Below are positions 1-9,347 of a stretch of DNA of 64,000 bases, piece after piece. Source of the stretch: Rhodobacteraceae bacterium Alg231-04 (GTDB lineage Bacteria; Pseudomonadota; Alphaproteobacteria; Rhodobacterales; Rhodobacteraceae); assembly GCA_900143635.1 (NCBI GenBank), contig FREY01000015.1, positions 1 through 64,000 of the forward strand. Reading direction: 5' to 3'. Numbering within the stretch: the first letter of the stretch is position 1; each line of letters starts with the position of its first letter. Below the pieces are notes generated by a model. The model was not told the origin of the DNA, ran no database searches, and saw nothing but the letters and a program-made list of their open reading frames with translations. The translations under genes were made by a program, and so were the position numbers.

Positions 1-2
1 TG

Positions 3-2138
3 CCCGCCGGGCATACCGGGCCGGTCTATACCTGTCCGATGCACCCGCAGGTGCGCCAGACACATCCGGGTTCCTGCCCTCTTTGCGGCATGGGGCTGGA
101 ACTGGAAAGCGCGGCGATGACCGACGAGGGGCCGAACCCAGAACTGGTGGATTTCACCCGCCGCTTCTGGGTCGGCGCGGTGCTGACGCTGCCGCTTCTG
201 GTGCTGACCATGGGGCCGTTTGTCGGTTTCCCCGGCATCCGCGAGATCTTCGGTGAACGCGCGACGCTTTGGATCGAGCTGGTGCTGGGCACTCCGGTGG
301 TGCTGTGGTGCGGCTGGCCGTTCCTGACACGTGGCTGGACCTCGTTTCGCACCATGAAGCTCAACATGTTCTCGCTGATCGGCATGGGGGTGGCGGCGGC
401 GTGGCTGTTCAGCGTGGTGGCGGTGCTGGCGCCGGGTATCTTCCCCGACGGATTCCGCGACGCCGAAGGCCATGTCGGCGTGTATTTTGAGGCGGCGGCG
501 GTGATCGTCACGCTGGTGCTGCTGGGTCAGGTAATGGAACTGCGTGCCCGCGAAGGCACCGGCAAAGCGATCCGTGCGCTGCTGGACATGGCGGCCAAGA
601 CCGCCCGCATCATCCGCACCGACGGCAGCGAAGAGGAAATCCCGCTGGAAGACGTGCAGGTCGGCGACCGGCTGCGCGTGCGCCCGGGCGACAAGGTGCC
701 GGTGGACGGGGTGGTGTTGGATGGCCGCTCGTCGGTCGATGAAAGCATGATCTCGGGTGAACCGGTGCCGGTCGAAAAGGTAGCGGGCGAACCACTCACC
801 GGCGCCACGATCAACGGCACCGGCAGTCTGGTGATGGAGGCGACGCGGGTGGGCGCCGACACGATGCTGAGCCAGATCGTCGAGATGGTGGCGAACGCAC
901 AGCGGTCCCGCGCCCCGATCCAGAAATACGCCGACATGGTGGCCGGCCTGTTCGTGCCGGCGGTGATCGGCATCGCGGTATTGGCCTTTATCGGTTGGGC
1001 GGTCTGGGGGCCCGATCCGGCACTCAGCTATGCGCTGATCTCGGCCGTGGCGGTGCTGATCATCGCCTGCCCCTGCGCTCTGGGCCTGGCCACGCCGATG
1101 TCGATCATGACCGCCACCGGGCGCGGGGCCCAGGCCGGGGTTCTGATCAAGAACGCCGAGGCGCTGGAACGGTTCGAGAAGGTCGATACGCTGATCGTTG
1201 ACAAGACCGGAACCCTGACCATGGGCAAGCCGAGGCTGGTGGCCGTGCTGCCCGAACCCGGCCATGACGCAACCGAGGTGCTGCGGCTGGCCGCAACACT
1301 TGAGAAGGGTTCGGAACACCCCTTGGCCGAGGCGATCGTCGAGGGCGCCGAGGAGCGCGGTGTGGCGCTATCGGATGCCAGTGATTTCGAAGCCGTGACC
1401 GGCAAGGGGGTGAAGGGCAGGGTGGATGGCCGTCCCGTTGCCCTCGGAAACCTGAAACTTGTCACAGATCTCGGGTTGGAGGCGGCGGAGTTGACCGCCA
1501 AGGCCGATGCCCGCCGTGACGAGGGCGAAACGGTGATGTTCGTCGTGCTGGACGGCGTGGTCGCGGGTCTGGTCAGCGTGGCTGACCCGGTGAAGGAAAC
1601 CACCCCCGCCGCGCTGCAGGCCCTGCACAAGCTGGGATTCCGCATTATCATGGCCACCGGCGACAATGAGCGCACCGCCAAGGCTGTAGCCGCCCGGCTG
1701 GGCATCGACGAGATCCGCGCCGACGTTCTGCCTGAGGACAAGGTGCGTATCATCCGCGAGTTGCAGGACAAGGGCGCCAAGGTGGCGATGGCGGGCGACG
1801 GGGTGAACGACGCCCCGGCGCTGGCGCAGGCCGATGTCGGTATCGCCATGGGCACCGGCGCCGACGTGGCGATCGAAAGCGCGGGCTTCACCCTGGTCAA
1901 GGGCAACCTCGACGGCATCGTCCGCGCCCGCAGGCTGGCCCGTGCCACCATGCGCAATATCCGCCAGAACCTGTTCTTCGCGCTCATTTACAACGCCTCG
2001 GGCGTGCCGGTGGCGGCGGGTGTGCTGTTCCCTGTTTTCGGCATCCTGATCAGTCCGATGTTCGCCGCCTTCGCCATGAGCGCCTCGTCAATCTCGGTGG
2101 TGCTGAACTCGCTCAGGCTCAGGAGGGCAAGGATATGA
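3..2138 (+). CDS. Copper-exporting P1B-type ATPase (5' end outside window)
   Basis: Inner-membrane pump that exports Cu(I) from the cytoplasm using ATP. The frame is open to the left edge, so the true start lies upstream. The first residues carry a heavy-metal-binding domain (CPMHP followed by CPLCGMGLE) in place of a GMxCxxC HMA domain. Further along are the phosphatase motif SGEPVPVEK, the membrane CPC motif ([13 protein letters not shown]), the phosphorylation site DKTGTLT, an HP motif (SEHPLAEA), TGDN and [12 protein letters not shown] in helix 7 and MSASS in helix 8 are the copper-selectivity residues of the P1B-1 group. Its stop overlaps the next start (ATGA), so it begins or lies in an operon with the saccharopine-dehydrogenase-like gene. 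The window holds a second, HMA-type copper ATPase at 54.1 kb. Family assignment is firm; Cu(I) over Ag(I) is inferred. Confidence 0.95.
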   Translation, partial: PAGHTGPVYTCPMHPQVRQTHPGSCPLCGMGLELESAAMTDEGPNPELVDFTRRFWVGAVLTLPLLVLTMGPFVGFPGIREIFGERATLWIELVLGTPVVLWCGWPFLTRGWTSFRTMKLNMFSLIGMGVAAAWLFSVVAVLAPGIFPDGFRDAEGHVGVYFEAAAVIVTLVLLGQVMELRAREGTGKAIRALLDMAAKTARIIRTDGSEEEIPLEDVQVGDRLRVRPGDKVPVDGVVLDGRSSVDESMISGEPVPVEKVAGEPLTGATINGTGSLVMEATRVGADTMLSQIVEMVANAQRSRAPIQKYADMVAGLFVPAVIGIAVLAFIGWAVWGPDPALSYALISAVAVLIIACPCALGLATPMSIMTATGRGAQAGVLIKNAEALERFEKVDTLIVDKTGTLTMGKPRLVAVLPEPGHDATEVLRLAATLEKGSEHPLAEAIVEGAEERGVALSDASDFEAVTGKGVKGRVDGRPVALGNLKLVTDLGLEAAELTAKADARRDEGETVMFVVLDGVVAGLVSVADPVKETTPAALQALHKLGFRIIMATGDNERTAKAVAARLGIDEIRADVLPEDKVRIIRELQDKGAKVAMAGDGVNDAPALAQADVGIAMGTGADVAIESAGFTLVKGNLDGIVRARRLARATMRNIRQNLFFALIYNASGVPVAAGVLFPVFGILISPMFAAFAMSASSISVVLNSLRLRRARI

Positions 2139-3316
2139 CCTTGCACCGGCAGGTGGCACCCGAAATCACCGGCATCTGGGTTCTGGGCGGCACGGGCGCG
2201 GTGGGCCAGCAGGTCTCGCGTCTGTTGCAACGCCAACGGGTCGATGAAGTCGTCACCGTGTCCCGCCGCGCTCCGGCCACAGGCGCGCAGGCCAGGTGGC
2301 CGCGCCATGTGCAGCTGGACTTGAAGCAACCGGACGCCTCGCTGCCGTTTCGCAGGGGGGACCGGGTGATAAACCTGACCGAGCGGACGCCACCGTCGCT
2401 TGTGGCCGAGACTGTCCGGCACGGGGCGGTCTTCATCGACAGTTCCGCAAGCCCGGCCTATGTGCAGAACCTGCGTCGGGCCGCGGTCGAGGCCACCGGG
2501 CCGGGCTATCTGGTGGACTGCGTGGGTATGGCGCCCGGATTGACCAATATGATGGCCCATCGGGTGGCCAACAGGAACCCGATGACCCGGCGTCTGGAGA
2601 TCGCCGTGGAACTGGGCTTGGGCAAACATGCCGGTCTTGCCGCCACCGAGTGGGTCCTACGCAGCCTCAGCCATTCCTACGACGCGACGATCGACGGAGC
2701 GGTGCGGAACCTGCGCCCTGGACAGCTGCGCGACCGCTTTCCATTCCACGCCGGAACGCCCGCCCGGCTCGCCGTGAACTTTCCGTTTGTCGAGCAGTCG
2801 GTGCTTGCAGGGGAACTGTCCGGACCCTGCACAACTGTTCTGAGCTATCTGGCTTTGGATCCGCCTTGGGTTACTGCCGCCCTGGCACGGCTGCTGCGCT
2901 GGGGCACAGGCGATTTTCTGTCGCGCAACGCCGGGCACGCTGCAGGTCTCCTCCTGCGCCTGCCGACATTCGGGTCAACTGCCACACGGGTGGTCGTTCG
3001 TGGTTTCGACGACGGAGGCAGGAAAACAAGTGAACTGCGGTTTGTCACTGGGGACCAGACCGATGCGACGGCGGCCGTTTTCGCCGCCATCGCGCTTGCC
3101 GCTCCGGCGCCATCCTTGATCAGCAACCCGACTCTCACAGCGGCCGATGTCCTGTCGCTGGAAGAGACAGTCGCTGTCATCCAGGCCGTGCAGCCCGAGG
3201 CGCATCTGGACAGCAAAACCGGCAGCGCGGGGTGCGGCCCAGGGATACAACGAGGCGCCGCGCCTTCTGCCCGCTCGACGGGTTTTCACCCGCATCGGCG
3301 TTCGAAGCGGCAATGA
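2135..3316 (+). CDS. Saccharopine dehydrogenase-like NAD(P)-binding protein
   Basis: 393 residues. The N-terminus has a Rossmann fold with the dinucleotide-binding loop [12 protein letters not shown] (about residues 16-27), followed by a beta-alpha pattern and a conserved [11 protein letters not shown] stretch, as in saccharopine dehydrogenase-like oxidoreductases. The substrate is not known. Translation is probably coupled to the copper ATPase through the ATGA overlap at 2135. The last 40 residues are rich in Gly, Arg and Ser and look unstructured; this tail may be a read-through extension. Its operon position suggests a role in metal stress, but nothing in the sequence shows this directly. 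Confidence 0.75.
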   Translation: MTLHRQVAPEITGIWVLGGTGAVGQQVSRLLQRQRVDEVVTVSRRAPATGAQARWPRHVQLDLKQPDASLPFRRGDRVINLTERTPPSLVAETVRHGAVFIDSSASPAYVQNLRRAAVEATGPGYLVDCVGMAPGLTNMMAHRVANRNPMTRRLEIAVELGLGKHAGLAATEWVLRSLSHSYDATIDGAVRNLRPGQLRDRFPFHAGTPARLAVNFPFVEQSVLAGELSGPCTTVLSYLALDPPWVTAALARLLRWGTGDFLSRNAGHAAGLLLRLPTFGSTATRVVVRGFDDGGRKTSELRFVTGDQTDATAAVFAAIALAAPAPSLISNPTLTAADVLSLEETVAVIQAVQPEAHLDSKTGSAGCGPGIQRGAAPSARSTGFHPHRRSKRQ

Positions 3317-3340
3317 CGTCCACACAGGAGGCTTGTAATT

Positions 3341-4066
3341 GTGAGGAATACCACGGTCAAACGTCATTTGGTGATCGTTATGTCTACGGCGGGGCTCGTC
3401 TACGCCTTTCTGGCGTCGAGACCGGAATGGTCCGAGATGCACCGCTATAACCGGGCCGTCGCAGACGCCTCGCTGGTGCTCATTTCCATGGCAATGGTAA
3501 TTGGTCCCGTTTCGAGACTGACCAAACTGAGTTGGGTCCGCCGCCTCATACCCTATCGGCGCGAACTCGGAATATGGGCGGTTGTCACGGCCTTGATTCA
3601 CACGGTGATAATCCTGATCGGCTGGGTGGAGTGGGATCTGTTGCGTCTGTTCGGATTCGAGTTCCACCCGGCCTTGCAGCGATACGTGATGGTCCAGCAC
3701 GGATTTGCTCTTGCAAATGCAGTGGGCGTGCTGGCGCTCTTGTACGGGATCGTGCTGGCGGCCACCTCGAACGACGCCAGCCAGCGTGCCCTGGGCGCCA
3801 GTGTGTGGAAGTTCCTGCAGCAGGGCGCCTACGTTTTATGGTGGCTTGCCGCCCTGCACACCGCCTATTTCCTGTTCGTCCATTTTCTCGACTTTCACCG
3901 CCAGACGCCCGAACCGAACTGGGCACAATGGCCCTTCGTTGGGTTGGTTCTGGCCGTCCTCTGCATGCAGAGCGCAGCGATAATGAGAACGTGGCGTCGT
4001 CAACGCACGCGTAAAAGGTTCGGCGCAAACGCCGTCCGCAACGTGGTCGAGGGGTCGAAACGATGA
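3341..4066 (+). CDS. Ferric reductase-like transmembrane protein
   Basis: 241 residues with about six predicted membrane helices. Paired histidines in the helices (HTVIIL, QHGFAL, LHTAYFLFVH) fit the heme ligands of the ferric reductase-like transmembrane family (MsrQ/NOX type). There is no FAD or NAD domain. The start is GTG at 3341 because AGGAGG lies 9 bases upstream (3326-3331) and no in-frame ATG is well placed. The stop overlaps the next gene by ATGA. Known relatives pass quinone electrons to a periplasmic partner; here the partner could be one of the periplasmic cytochromes or the Rieske protein, which is inference. Confidence 0.75.
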   Translation: MRNTTVKRHLVIVMSTAGLVYAFLASRPEWSEMHRYNRAVADASLVLISMAMVIGPVSRLTKLSWVRRLIPYRRELGIWAVVTALIHTVIILIGWVEWDLLRLFGFEFHPALQRYVMVQHGFALANAVGVLALLYGIVLAATSNDASQRALGASVWKFLQQGAYVLWWLAALHTAYFLFVHFLDFHRQTPEPNWAQWPFVGLVLAVLCMQSAAIMRTWRRQRTRKRFGANAVRNVVEGSKR

Positions 4067-5379
4067 CTAACATGAACCATTCAGAGCGTGGCACCGGCTC
4101 GATCTCGCTGACCGGCGCCGTCGCCATGGGCACCGGCGTGATGATCGGTGCGGGCATCTTTGCGCTGACCGGCCAGATCGCCGGACTCGCGGGGCCGTGG
4201 TTCCCGCTGTCCTTTGTTGCCGGTGCCATCGTGACGGCCTTCAGCGCCTATACCTACATCGCTATGTCGAATGCTTGGCCGTCCTCGGGCGGCATCGCCA
4301 TGATCCTGACCAAGGCCTATGGGCCGGGGGCCGTTGCGGCGGCGGCCTCGCTGCTGATGGCATTGTCGATGGTGATCAACGAAAGCCTCGTCGCCCGCAC
4401 CTTCGCCACCTACGCGCTCAGGCCTTTCGACATCGAGGGCGGGCCGATGGTGGCGCTGATCAGTGTGGCGCTGATCGTCTTTGCCTATGCAATCAACAGC
4501 GCGGGCAACCGGTCGGTCGGTCTGTGGTCAATCGCCATGTCGGCCCTGAAAATAGCGGGTATTGCGGTCTTCGGCATCGCAGCGCTTTGGGCCAGCGGCG
4601 GTGGCTGGCACGCAGATGGCTCGGAACCGGCCGCACCGCTGGGATTTGTCGCCTCGGTAGCCCTGTCGATCCTCGCGTTCAAGGGCTTCACCACTATCAC
4701 CAACAGCGGTGCCGAGATCGTGGACCCGCATCGCAATGTCGGGCGCACCATCATGATCTCGATCGCAATCTGCGCGGTGGTCTACCTGCTGGTTGCCTTC
4801 GCCGTCGGCGCGAGCCTGCCGCCCGAGCGTATCCGCGCTGCACAGGACTATGCGCTGGCCGAGGCCGCCGGACCGGTTCTGGGACAGGGCGGGTTCTACC
4901 TGACCGTGGCGCTGGCAATGGTGGCGACGGCCTCGGGTCTCATTGCCAGCGTTTTCGCCGTGTCGCGGATGCTGGCGATGCTGACCGACATGAAGATGAT
5001 CCCGCACAGCCATTTCGGCATGACCGGAACCATCCAGTCGCACACGCTGATCTACACGGTGGTCATTGCCGGGCTGCTGACCGTGCTGTTCGACCTGTCG
5101 CGCATCGCTTCGCTGGGCGCGTTTTTCTATCTGGTGATGGACATGGCGGTGCATTGGGGCGTTTGGCGCAACCTGCGCCAGCAGATCGCCGTCCGCGGAT
5201 GGGTTCTGCTCACCGCTCTTGCTCTCGATGCCGTGGTTCTGGCGGCCTTCACCACCCTGAAACTGCGGTCGGATCCGATGATCGTGATCTACGCGGTTGC
5301 GGGGATCGCCCTGGTTTTCGCTTACGAGCGGGCCTTTCTGAAACGCTGGATCATCAAACAGGAGGCAAATCAGCCATGA
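4063..5379 (+). CDS. APC-superfamily permease
   Basis: 438 residues with about 12 membrane helices. The N-terminal helix has GTGVMIGAGIFALTG, the glycine-rich first-helix motif typical of the amino acid-polyamine-organocation superfamily. Amino-acid or polyamine transport is known for the family; the substrate here cannot be read from sequence. The gene starts in an ATGA overlap with the ferric-reductase-like gene and ends in an ATGA overlap with the small DUF2933 gene, so it sits in one coupled operon. Presence of a permease in a metal-resistance operon is common in this bacterial group but its role is not established. Confidence 0.85.
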   Translation: MTNMNHSERGTGSISLTGAVAMGTGVMIGAGIFALTGQIAGLAGPWFPLSFVAGAIVTAFSAYTYIAMSNAWPSSGGIAMILTKAYGPGAVAAAASLLMALSMVINESLVARTFATYALRPFDIEGGPMVALISVALIVFAYAINSAGNRSVGLWSIAMSALKIAGIAVFGIAALWASGGGWHADGSEPAAPLGFVASVALSILAFKGFTTITNSGAEIVDPHRNVGRTIMISIAICAVVYLLVAFAVGASLPPERIRAAQDYALAEAAGPVLGQGGFYLTVALAMVATASGLIASVFAVSRMLAMLTDMKMIPHSHFGMTGTIQSHTLIYTVVIAGLLTVLFDLSRIASLGAFFYLVMDMAVHWGVWRNLRQQIAVRGWVLLTALALDAVVLAAFTTLKLRSDPMIVIYAVAGIALVFAYERAFLKRWIIKQEANQP

Positions 5380-5714
5380 CTATTAAACCCATTGAAGGAA
5401 ACAGGATCGACCGGGAGGCTGACGTGATGAGCCATCCCGAAAAAACACACGAACACCATGAGGAGAGAAACATGAAGGACGTGACCCAAGATAGAAACTC
5501 GGAGCAGGAAGCCCGCCCCGAAAGCCCCCGGCGCAAATGGCTGCCGCTTGTTCTGGCTCTCGTCATCGGCGGCGGGATTCTGGGCTGGGAATACCGCGAG
5601 GCGCTCTATCCGCTGCTCGGCTCGCCGCTGCTGTTCCTGCTGATCTGCGTGGGCATGCATTTCCTGATGCATCGCGGTCATGGCGGACACGGAGGCGGAG
5701 GCAGCGGCTCATGA
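5376..5714 (+). CDS. DUF2933-like small membrane protein
   Basis: 112 residues from the overlapping ATG at 5376, which has AGGAGG upstream. A shorter form from 5472 (AGGAG at 5461-5465) would have 80 residues and is also plausible. The first half is charged and His-rich. One helix (LVLALVIGGGILG) is followed by a second (LLFLLICVGMHFLMH) and a tail HRGHGGHGGGG. The CxGxHFxMH signature is what I associate with DUF2933, a family found beside copper ATPases. A related protein is encoded at 24527. The His-Gly tail could bind metal; that is inference. Confidence 0.75.
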   Translation: MTIKPIEGNRIDREADVMSHPEKTHEHHEERNMKDVTQDRNSEQEARPESPRRKWLPLVLALVIGGGILGWEYREALYPLLGSPLLFLLICVGMHFLMHRGHGGHGGGGSGS

Positions 5715-5911
5715 CCGCCCTGTCCCCAGCCCGGATCCGCACCGTTCTGTGCAGCCGGATCGACGCCCGGTTCGGCTATTTCGGCGGGGATGAGAACACC
5801 GGCTTGTTCATCGCCGCCGGCGTCCTACCCGCCCTTGCGGGCGGTGCACTCTATGGCTGGCTTTTGTATCGCAGAAACCCAACGCCCGCGCTTTCGGACG
5901 GGCCCGAATGA
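5711..5911 (+). CDS. Small membrane protein, unknown
   Basis: 66 residues. The ATG overlaps the stop of the DUF2933-like gene (ATGA at 5711), which supports real translation in spite of the small size. One predicted helix (GLFIAAGVLPALAGGALYGWLLY, about residues 32-54) is followed by a short polar tail. No family recognised. It is the last member of a chain of overlapping genes that starts with the copper ATPase. Confidence 0.55.
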   Translation: MTALSPARIRTVLCSRIDARFGYFGGDENTGLFIAAGVLPALAGGALYGWLLYRRNPTPALSDGPE

Positions 5912-5953
5912 GGAGGGCAGAAACCGAAACCACTTAGGTAAAAGGATATAGAC

Positions 5954-6463
5954 ATGCTTGCAAGACCGATACCGATTTCCGCAGTGGTGCTGGTCGTGAC
6001 AGCCGGGGCAATTCCGGCCCATGCCTCGCATGGTGACGGGCAACATATGCAGATGACCGGGCAGATGGCCGAAGGCCTAATGATGCCCGAGATGAATGCC
6101 GAGAGGGGCAGGCGGCTATTTGCGGCCAAGGGCTGCATCGTCTGTCACTCGGTCAACGGCATAGGGGGCGAGCACGCCCCGATACTTGACGCCTCAACCA
6201 TGGACGAGATGATGAATCCCTTCGAGTTCGCCGCCCGCATGTGGCGCGGCGCCGCCGCCATGGTCGAGCTGCAAGAAGAGGAACTTGGTGGTCAGATCGA
6301 ACTGAACGGCCAGGAACTGGCCGACATCATCGCCTTTGTTCACGATTCAAGGGAACAGGCGATGTTCTCGCAACACGACATCCCTAAATCCATCGAGGTG
6401 ATGATGCATCACAGGGCCGAGGAGGATCACCACGACGAAGGGGAAGAGGACCATCACAACTGA
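5954..6463 (+). CDS. Periplasmic c-type cytochrome
   Basis: 169 residues. A signal peptide ends near PAHASHG. There is one heme-binding site, CIVCH (about residues 56-60), and a Met-rich stretch on each side (MQMTGQMAEGLMMPEM before it, MDEMMNPFEF after it). The C-terminus is an acidic His cluster (DHHDEGEEDHHN) that may bind metal. The start follows AAGGATAT at a proper distance. It is a class I type cytochrome c; the partner is unknown, but the Rieske gene just downstream suggests an electron-transfer module. Confidence 0.85.
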   Translation: MLARPIPISAVVLVVTAGAIPAHASHGDGQHMQMTGQMAEGLMMPEMNAERGRRLFAAKGCIVCHSVNGIGGEHAPILDASTMDEMMNPFEFAARMWRGAAAMVELQEEELGGQIELNGQELADIIAFVHDSREQAMFSQHDIPKSIEVMMHHRAEEDHHDEGEEDHHN

Positions 6464-6523
6464 TCCGTCTGAGTGCGCCCGTGCCGCCCGGTGGGAGCGG
6501 ATCAGATGGAAAGGAGGAAAACC

Positions 6524-7072
6524 ATGTCTGACGTTTCAGCAAGACAACAATCGCAAGGGGACGGGACCCGCCGCGATTTCCTGTATTATGCCACAGCTGG
6601 TGCGGCCATTGTCACCACCGGCGCGGCGGTCTGGCCGTTGATCAACAGCATGAACCCCAGTGCCGACGTGTCGGCACTTGCAGTGGTGAATATCGACCTC
6701 GAAGGGGTCGAGCCGGGCAGTCGTATCACGCTCAAGTGGAAGGGCAAGCCGGTCTTCGTCGACCACCGGCCCAAGGAGCGGATCGCGCAGGCGCTTGCGG
6801 ATGACGACGCGCCAATGCCGGACCCTGAACCGGATGCCGAGCGGGTTCAACGCCCGGAATGGCTGGTGGTGGTCGGGGTCTGCACCCATCTGGGCTGCAT
6901 TCCGCTCGGCCAGGCAAGCAGCGATCCCACCGGGGACTGGCTGGGCTGGTTCTGCCCCTGCCACGGGTCGCATTACGACACTTCGGGCCGGATCCGGAAA
7001 GGCCCGGCACCGCGAAACCTCGATGTGCCGCCCTATGAGTTCGTGACCGACACGCTGGTCAAGATCGGCTGA
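6524..7072 (+). CDS. petA: Rieske iron-sulfur protein, cytochrome bc1 type (orphan)
   Basis: 182 residues. The start at 6524 is set by AAGGAGG at 6511-6517. A twin-arginine signal anchor (TRRDFLYYATAGAAIV) is followed by the two cluster boxes CTHLGC and CPCHGSHYD that bind the 2Fe-2S centre, and a C-terminal GPAPRNLDVPPYEF, all typical of ubiquinol-cytochrome c reductase Rieske subunits. Cytochrome b and c1 genes are not next to it, so it is an extra or specialised copy. It may replace the chromosomal subunit under metal stress or serve the upstream cytochrome; both are inference. Confidence 0.9.
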   Translation: MSDVSARQQSQGDGTRRDFLYYATAGAAIVTTGAAVWPLINSMNPSADVSALAVVNIDLEGVEPGSRITLKWKGKPVFVDHRPKERIAQALADDDAPMPDPEPDAERVQRPEWLVVVGVCTHLGCIPLGQASSDPTGDWLGWFCPCHGSHYDTSGRIRKGPAPRNLDVPPYEFVTDTLVKIG

Positions 7073-7269
7073 CGCGCGGGGGGGGGGACGCAACACGCAC
7101 GCAAAGGCGCCGAACCGATGGAGGCTTTGGCTGCACCAACGCGAAAGGAGTTCAACGATACAAGAATTCATGACATGTGGCACATGCGATGACCTGTCCA
7201 CGCCGAAAAGGCGCGATGTCTCGCAGCGGGCCGAAGGATACCGCAGCCAGAATTCCGACTTCTCAGCCT

Positions 7270-7640
7270 GAGCGGGGGGTGCCGGTGCTGTTTCCGCCCG
7301 ACGCCACCAGCGCGGCGGCGGCCCTGTCGGGCGTGTATCGCAGCCACGGGCGGCTCGTGGTCATGGTCGTACCCAAGCAGCCTGTCCCCAGCGCCCTGGG
7401 CGCGGCGCAGGCCGAACAGTTGCTGACCAACGGTGCCGTGGCGCTGCCCGGCGACCCGCGAAAAGGCGGAAATCCTGCTGTCGGCAACCGGAGCCTATCA
7501 GCTCGGCCTCTGCCTGACCGCGCGAGACCGGCTTGAACAAGGCGACGTGAAATGTGCACATGCTCTATGTCATCGAACCAGGCAGGCTGGCCAGCGCCTT
7601 AGCCGGACCGGCAGCGCTGGGTTGCGAAGATAGGTATCCG
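7270..7640 (+). pseudogene. Frameshifted remnant, possibly phosphoketolase/transketolase-like
   Basis: Three reading frames in turn carry what looks like one protein: GVYRSHGRLVVMVVPKQPVP (near 7340), then AEILLSATGAYQLGL (near 7470), then HMLYVIEPGRLASAL (near 7558). In an intact gene these would be a single C-terminal segment, so at least two frameshifts are present. The pieces remind me of the C-terminal part of phosphoketolase or transketolase-like enzymes, but this is from memory of the family and is not firm. The region between the Rieske gene and nhaA holds nothing else recognisable. Confidence 0.45.
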
Positions 7641-7647
7641 CAGGGAA

Positions 7648-8796
7648 ATGAACCATACCCCGATACATGAACGCAGGGCCGGGCTTGCCCTGCTGGTTGC
7701 AATCGCCCTCGGCATGATCGCCGCCAATTCCCCGTTGGCCGGGCTCTACGACACCCTGCATCACGTCCCGGTTCACGCCGGAGTCGGCCCGGTCGCCGTC
7801 GAGGCGCCGCTGATCGACTGGATCAACGAAGGGCTGTTGCTTCTGTTCTTTCTGTTGATCGGCATCGAGCTGAAACACGAAGTGGCCTACGGTCGCCTGT
7901 CCAAACGTTCCCGCGCCGTCCTGTCGGCCATCGCCGCGATCGGCGGCATGGCCGGTCCCGCCGCGATCTATGTCGCCATCAATTTCGGCAATGAACCGGC
8001 CTTGCGGGGCTGGGCGATTCCAATTGCGACGGACACGGTTGTCGTTCTCGGCGTGCTGTCCTTTTTTCGGTCCATCGTACCGCCGGGCCTGAAAATATTC
8101 CTGACCGCCGTAGCGATATTCGACGATATCGGTTCCATATTCGTGATCGCGGCATTTTATGGTGATGTGAACCTTGGCTGGCCCGCCCTGTTCGCGTTTG
8201 TCGGTCTCGCCGGGTTGGTCGGCCTGGACTGGGCAGAAAGCGACCGCGGCCTTCTCTATGCAGCGTTTGGCGCGCTACTCTGGGCCGGTTTCCTGGCCAT
8301 CGGGATCGAGGCGGCCATCGCGGGTGTCGTGATCGGTTTGTCGCTGCCGATGCAAACACCGGCGGAGAGACGCCGTGCCAACCGTGCAGAAACCCGGCTT
8401 GCTCCGCTCGCGCTGTATTTCGTGGTGCCGGTGTTCGGCTTTTTCAACGCCGGGGTTCCCTTGCCCCACGGGACCGGGGAGTGGCTGTCCGACCCGATCG
8501 TACCGGGCATCCTGGCCGGGCTTTTCCTTGGCAAACCCCTGGGCATCCTTGCCGCCACCTGGATTGCGCTCAAACTCGGCATCGGCGCCTTGCCCGCCGG
8601 TGTCAGACTGATCGACGTTACCCCGGCCGCCTTCTTTGCGGGCGTTGGCTTCACCATGTCCCTTTTCATCGCCACGCTGTCCCTTGAAGGACCGCTTCAG
8701 GCAGGCACCGCGAAGGTTGCAATTCTTGCGGGATCCATACTGTCCTGCGTCGCAGGCGCACTCGCGCTTTTGCTGCGCCGACGGCCGGGTGGCTAA
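7648..8796 (+). CDS. nhaA: Na+/H+ antiporter NhaA
   Basis: 382 residues, normal for the family, with 11-12 membrane helices. The transport motif AIFDDIGSIFVIA holds the paired aspartates that bind sodium in NhaA. FFLLIGIELKHEV and ATDTVVVLGVLSFF are also family blocks; the usual ATDIAFALGVL has changed to ATDTVVVLGVL, a modest deviation. It exchanges cytoplasmic Na+ for external H+ and is useful in saline habitats. Its end overlaps the end of the convergent ion channel gene by four bases. Confidence 0.92.
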   Translation: MNHTPIHERRAGLALLVAIALGMIAANSPLAGLYDTLHHVPVHAGVGPVAVEAPLIDWINEGLLLLFFLLIGIELKHEVAYGRLSKRSRAVLSAIAAIGGMAGPAAIYVAINFGNEPALRGWAIPIATDTVVVLGVLSFFRSIVPPGLKIFLTAVAIFDDIGSIFVIAAFYGDVNLGWPALFAFVGLAGLVGLDWAESDRGLLYAAFGALLWAGFLAIGIEAAIAGVVIGLSLPMQTPAERRRANRAETRLAPLALYFVVPVFGFFNAGVPLPHGTGEWLSDPIVPGILAGLFLGKPLGILAATWIALKLGIGALPAGVRLIDVTPAAFFAGVGFTMSLFIATLSLEGPLQAGTAKVAILAGSILSCVAGALALLLRRRPGG

Positions 8797-9302
8797 TCGG
8801 GGTCGTCGAGGGCTTCTCCGGCTTCGGGCGCCGCGAAGGGTTGCCATTCCCACAGCCGGTTCATGGTGGCGAAAAGGAACGAGGCCGACCACGCGATCAG
8901 CAGCAGGCCGTTCAGCGCCTCGACCCCGGTGAGAAAACGCAGGTGGCCGTGGGGAAAAACCTCGCCTATGCCCAGCGAGGTGAAGCTGACGACCGAGAAG
9001 TAGAAGTAATCCAGCGGTTCACGTGTCGGCACGCCGCCAAAACTGCCAATCGCCAGAACATGATCGCCGACTCCGTAGGCCACGGCGTAAAGAACAACCT
9101 CGCCCAGATGGGCCGCGAACATCACCAGAACCATCACAAGGATCCGTATCGTGGGCATCATGGGTATCGTGGCCGCCGCCCCCGAAAGCCAGCGCAGGGT
9201 GATCAGGTGAAGCGTAGTCGTCGCCACGACGAGCAGGACGGCTCCGATAACCGCGATCAGCATATTCCGATTTCCCCCCAACTGTTCCGACACGCATGAC
9301 AC
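8793..9302 (-). CDS. Two-helix ion channel protein
   Basis: 169 residues with three hydrophobic segments and a pore-loop-like stretch FSVVSFTSLGIGEVFP, where TSLGIG stands where potassium channels have TVGYG. This fits the Ion_trans_2 type of small channel. The filter is not canonical, so ion selectivity is uncertain. Translation may start instead at 9263 (MLIAVIG), which follows a G-rich run. The gene is convergent with nhaA, suggesting that both belong to one ion-homeostasis pair. Confidence 0.7.
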   Translation of the reverse strand: MSCVSEQLGGNRNMLIAVIGAVLLVVATTTLHLITLRWLSGAAATIPMMPTIRILVMVLVMFAAHLGEVVLYAVAYGVGDHVLAIGSFGGVPTREPLDYFYFSVVSFTSLGIGEVFPHGHLRFLTGVEALNGLLLIAWSASFLFATMNRLWEWQPFAAPEAGEALDDPD

Positions 9303-9347
9303 CTTGTAGCACAGGGGTGCGGCCGGAGGAGATAGGCGCGATGTGCA

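Noticed and set aside
1028..1987. Long open frame on the minus strand inside the first copper ATPase
   Set aside because: Ser/Arg/Pro-rich shadow of a GC-rich gene; the plus-strand frame has all ATPase motifs.
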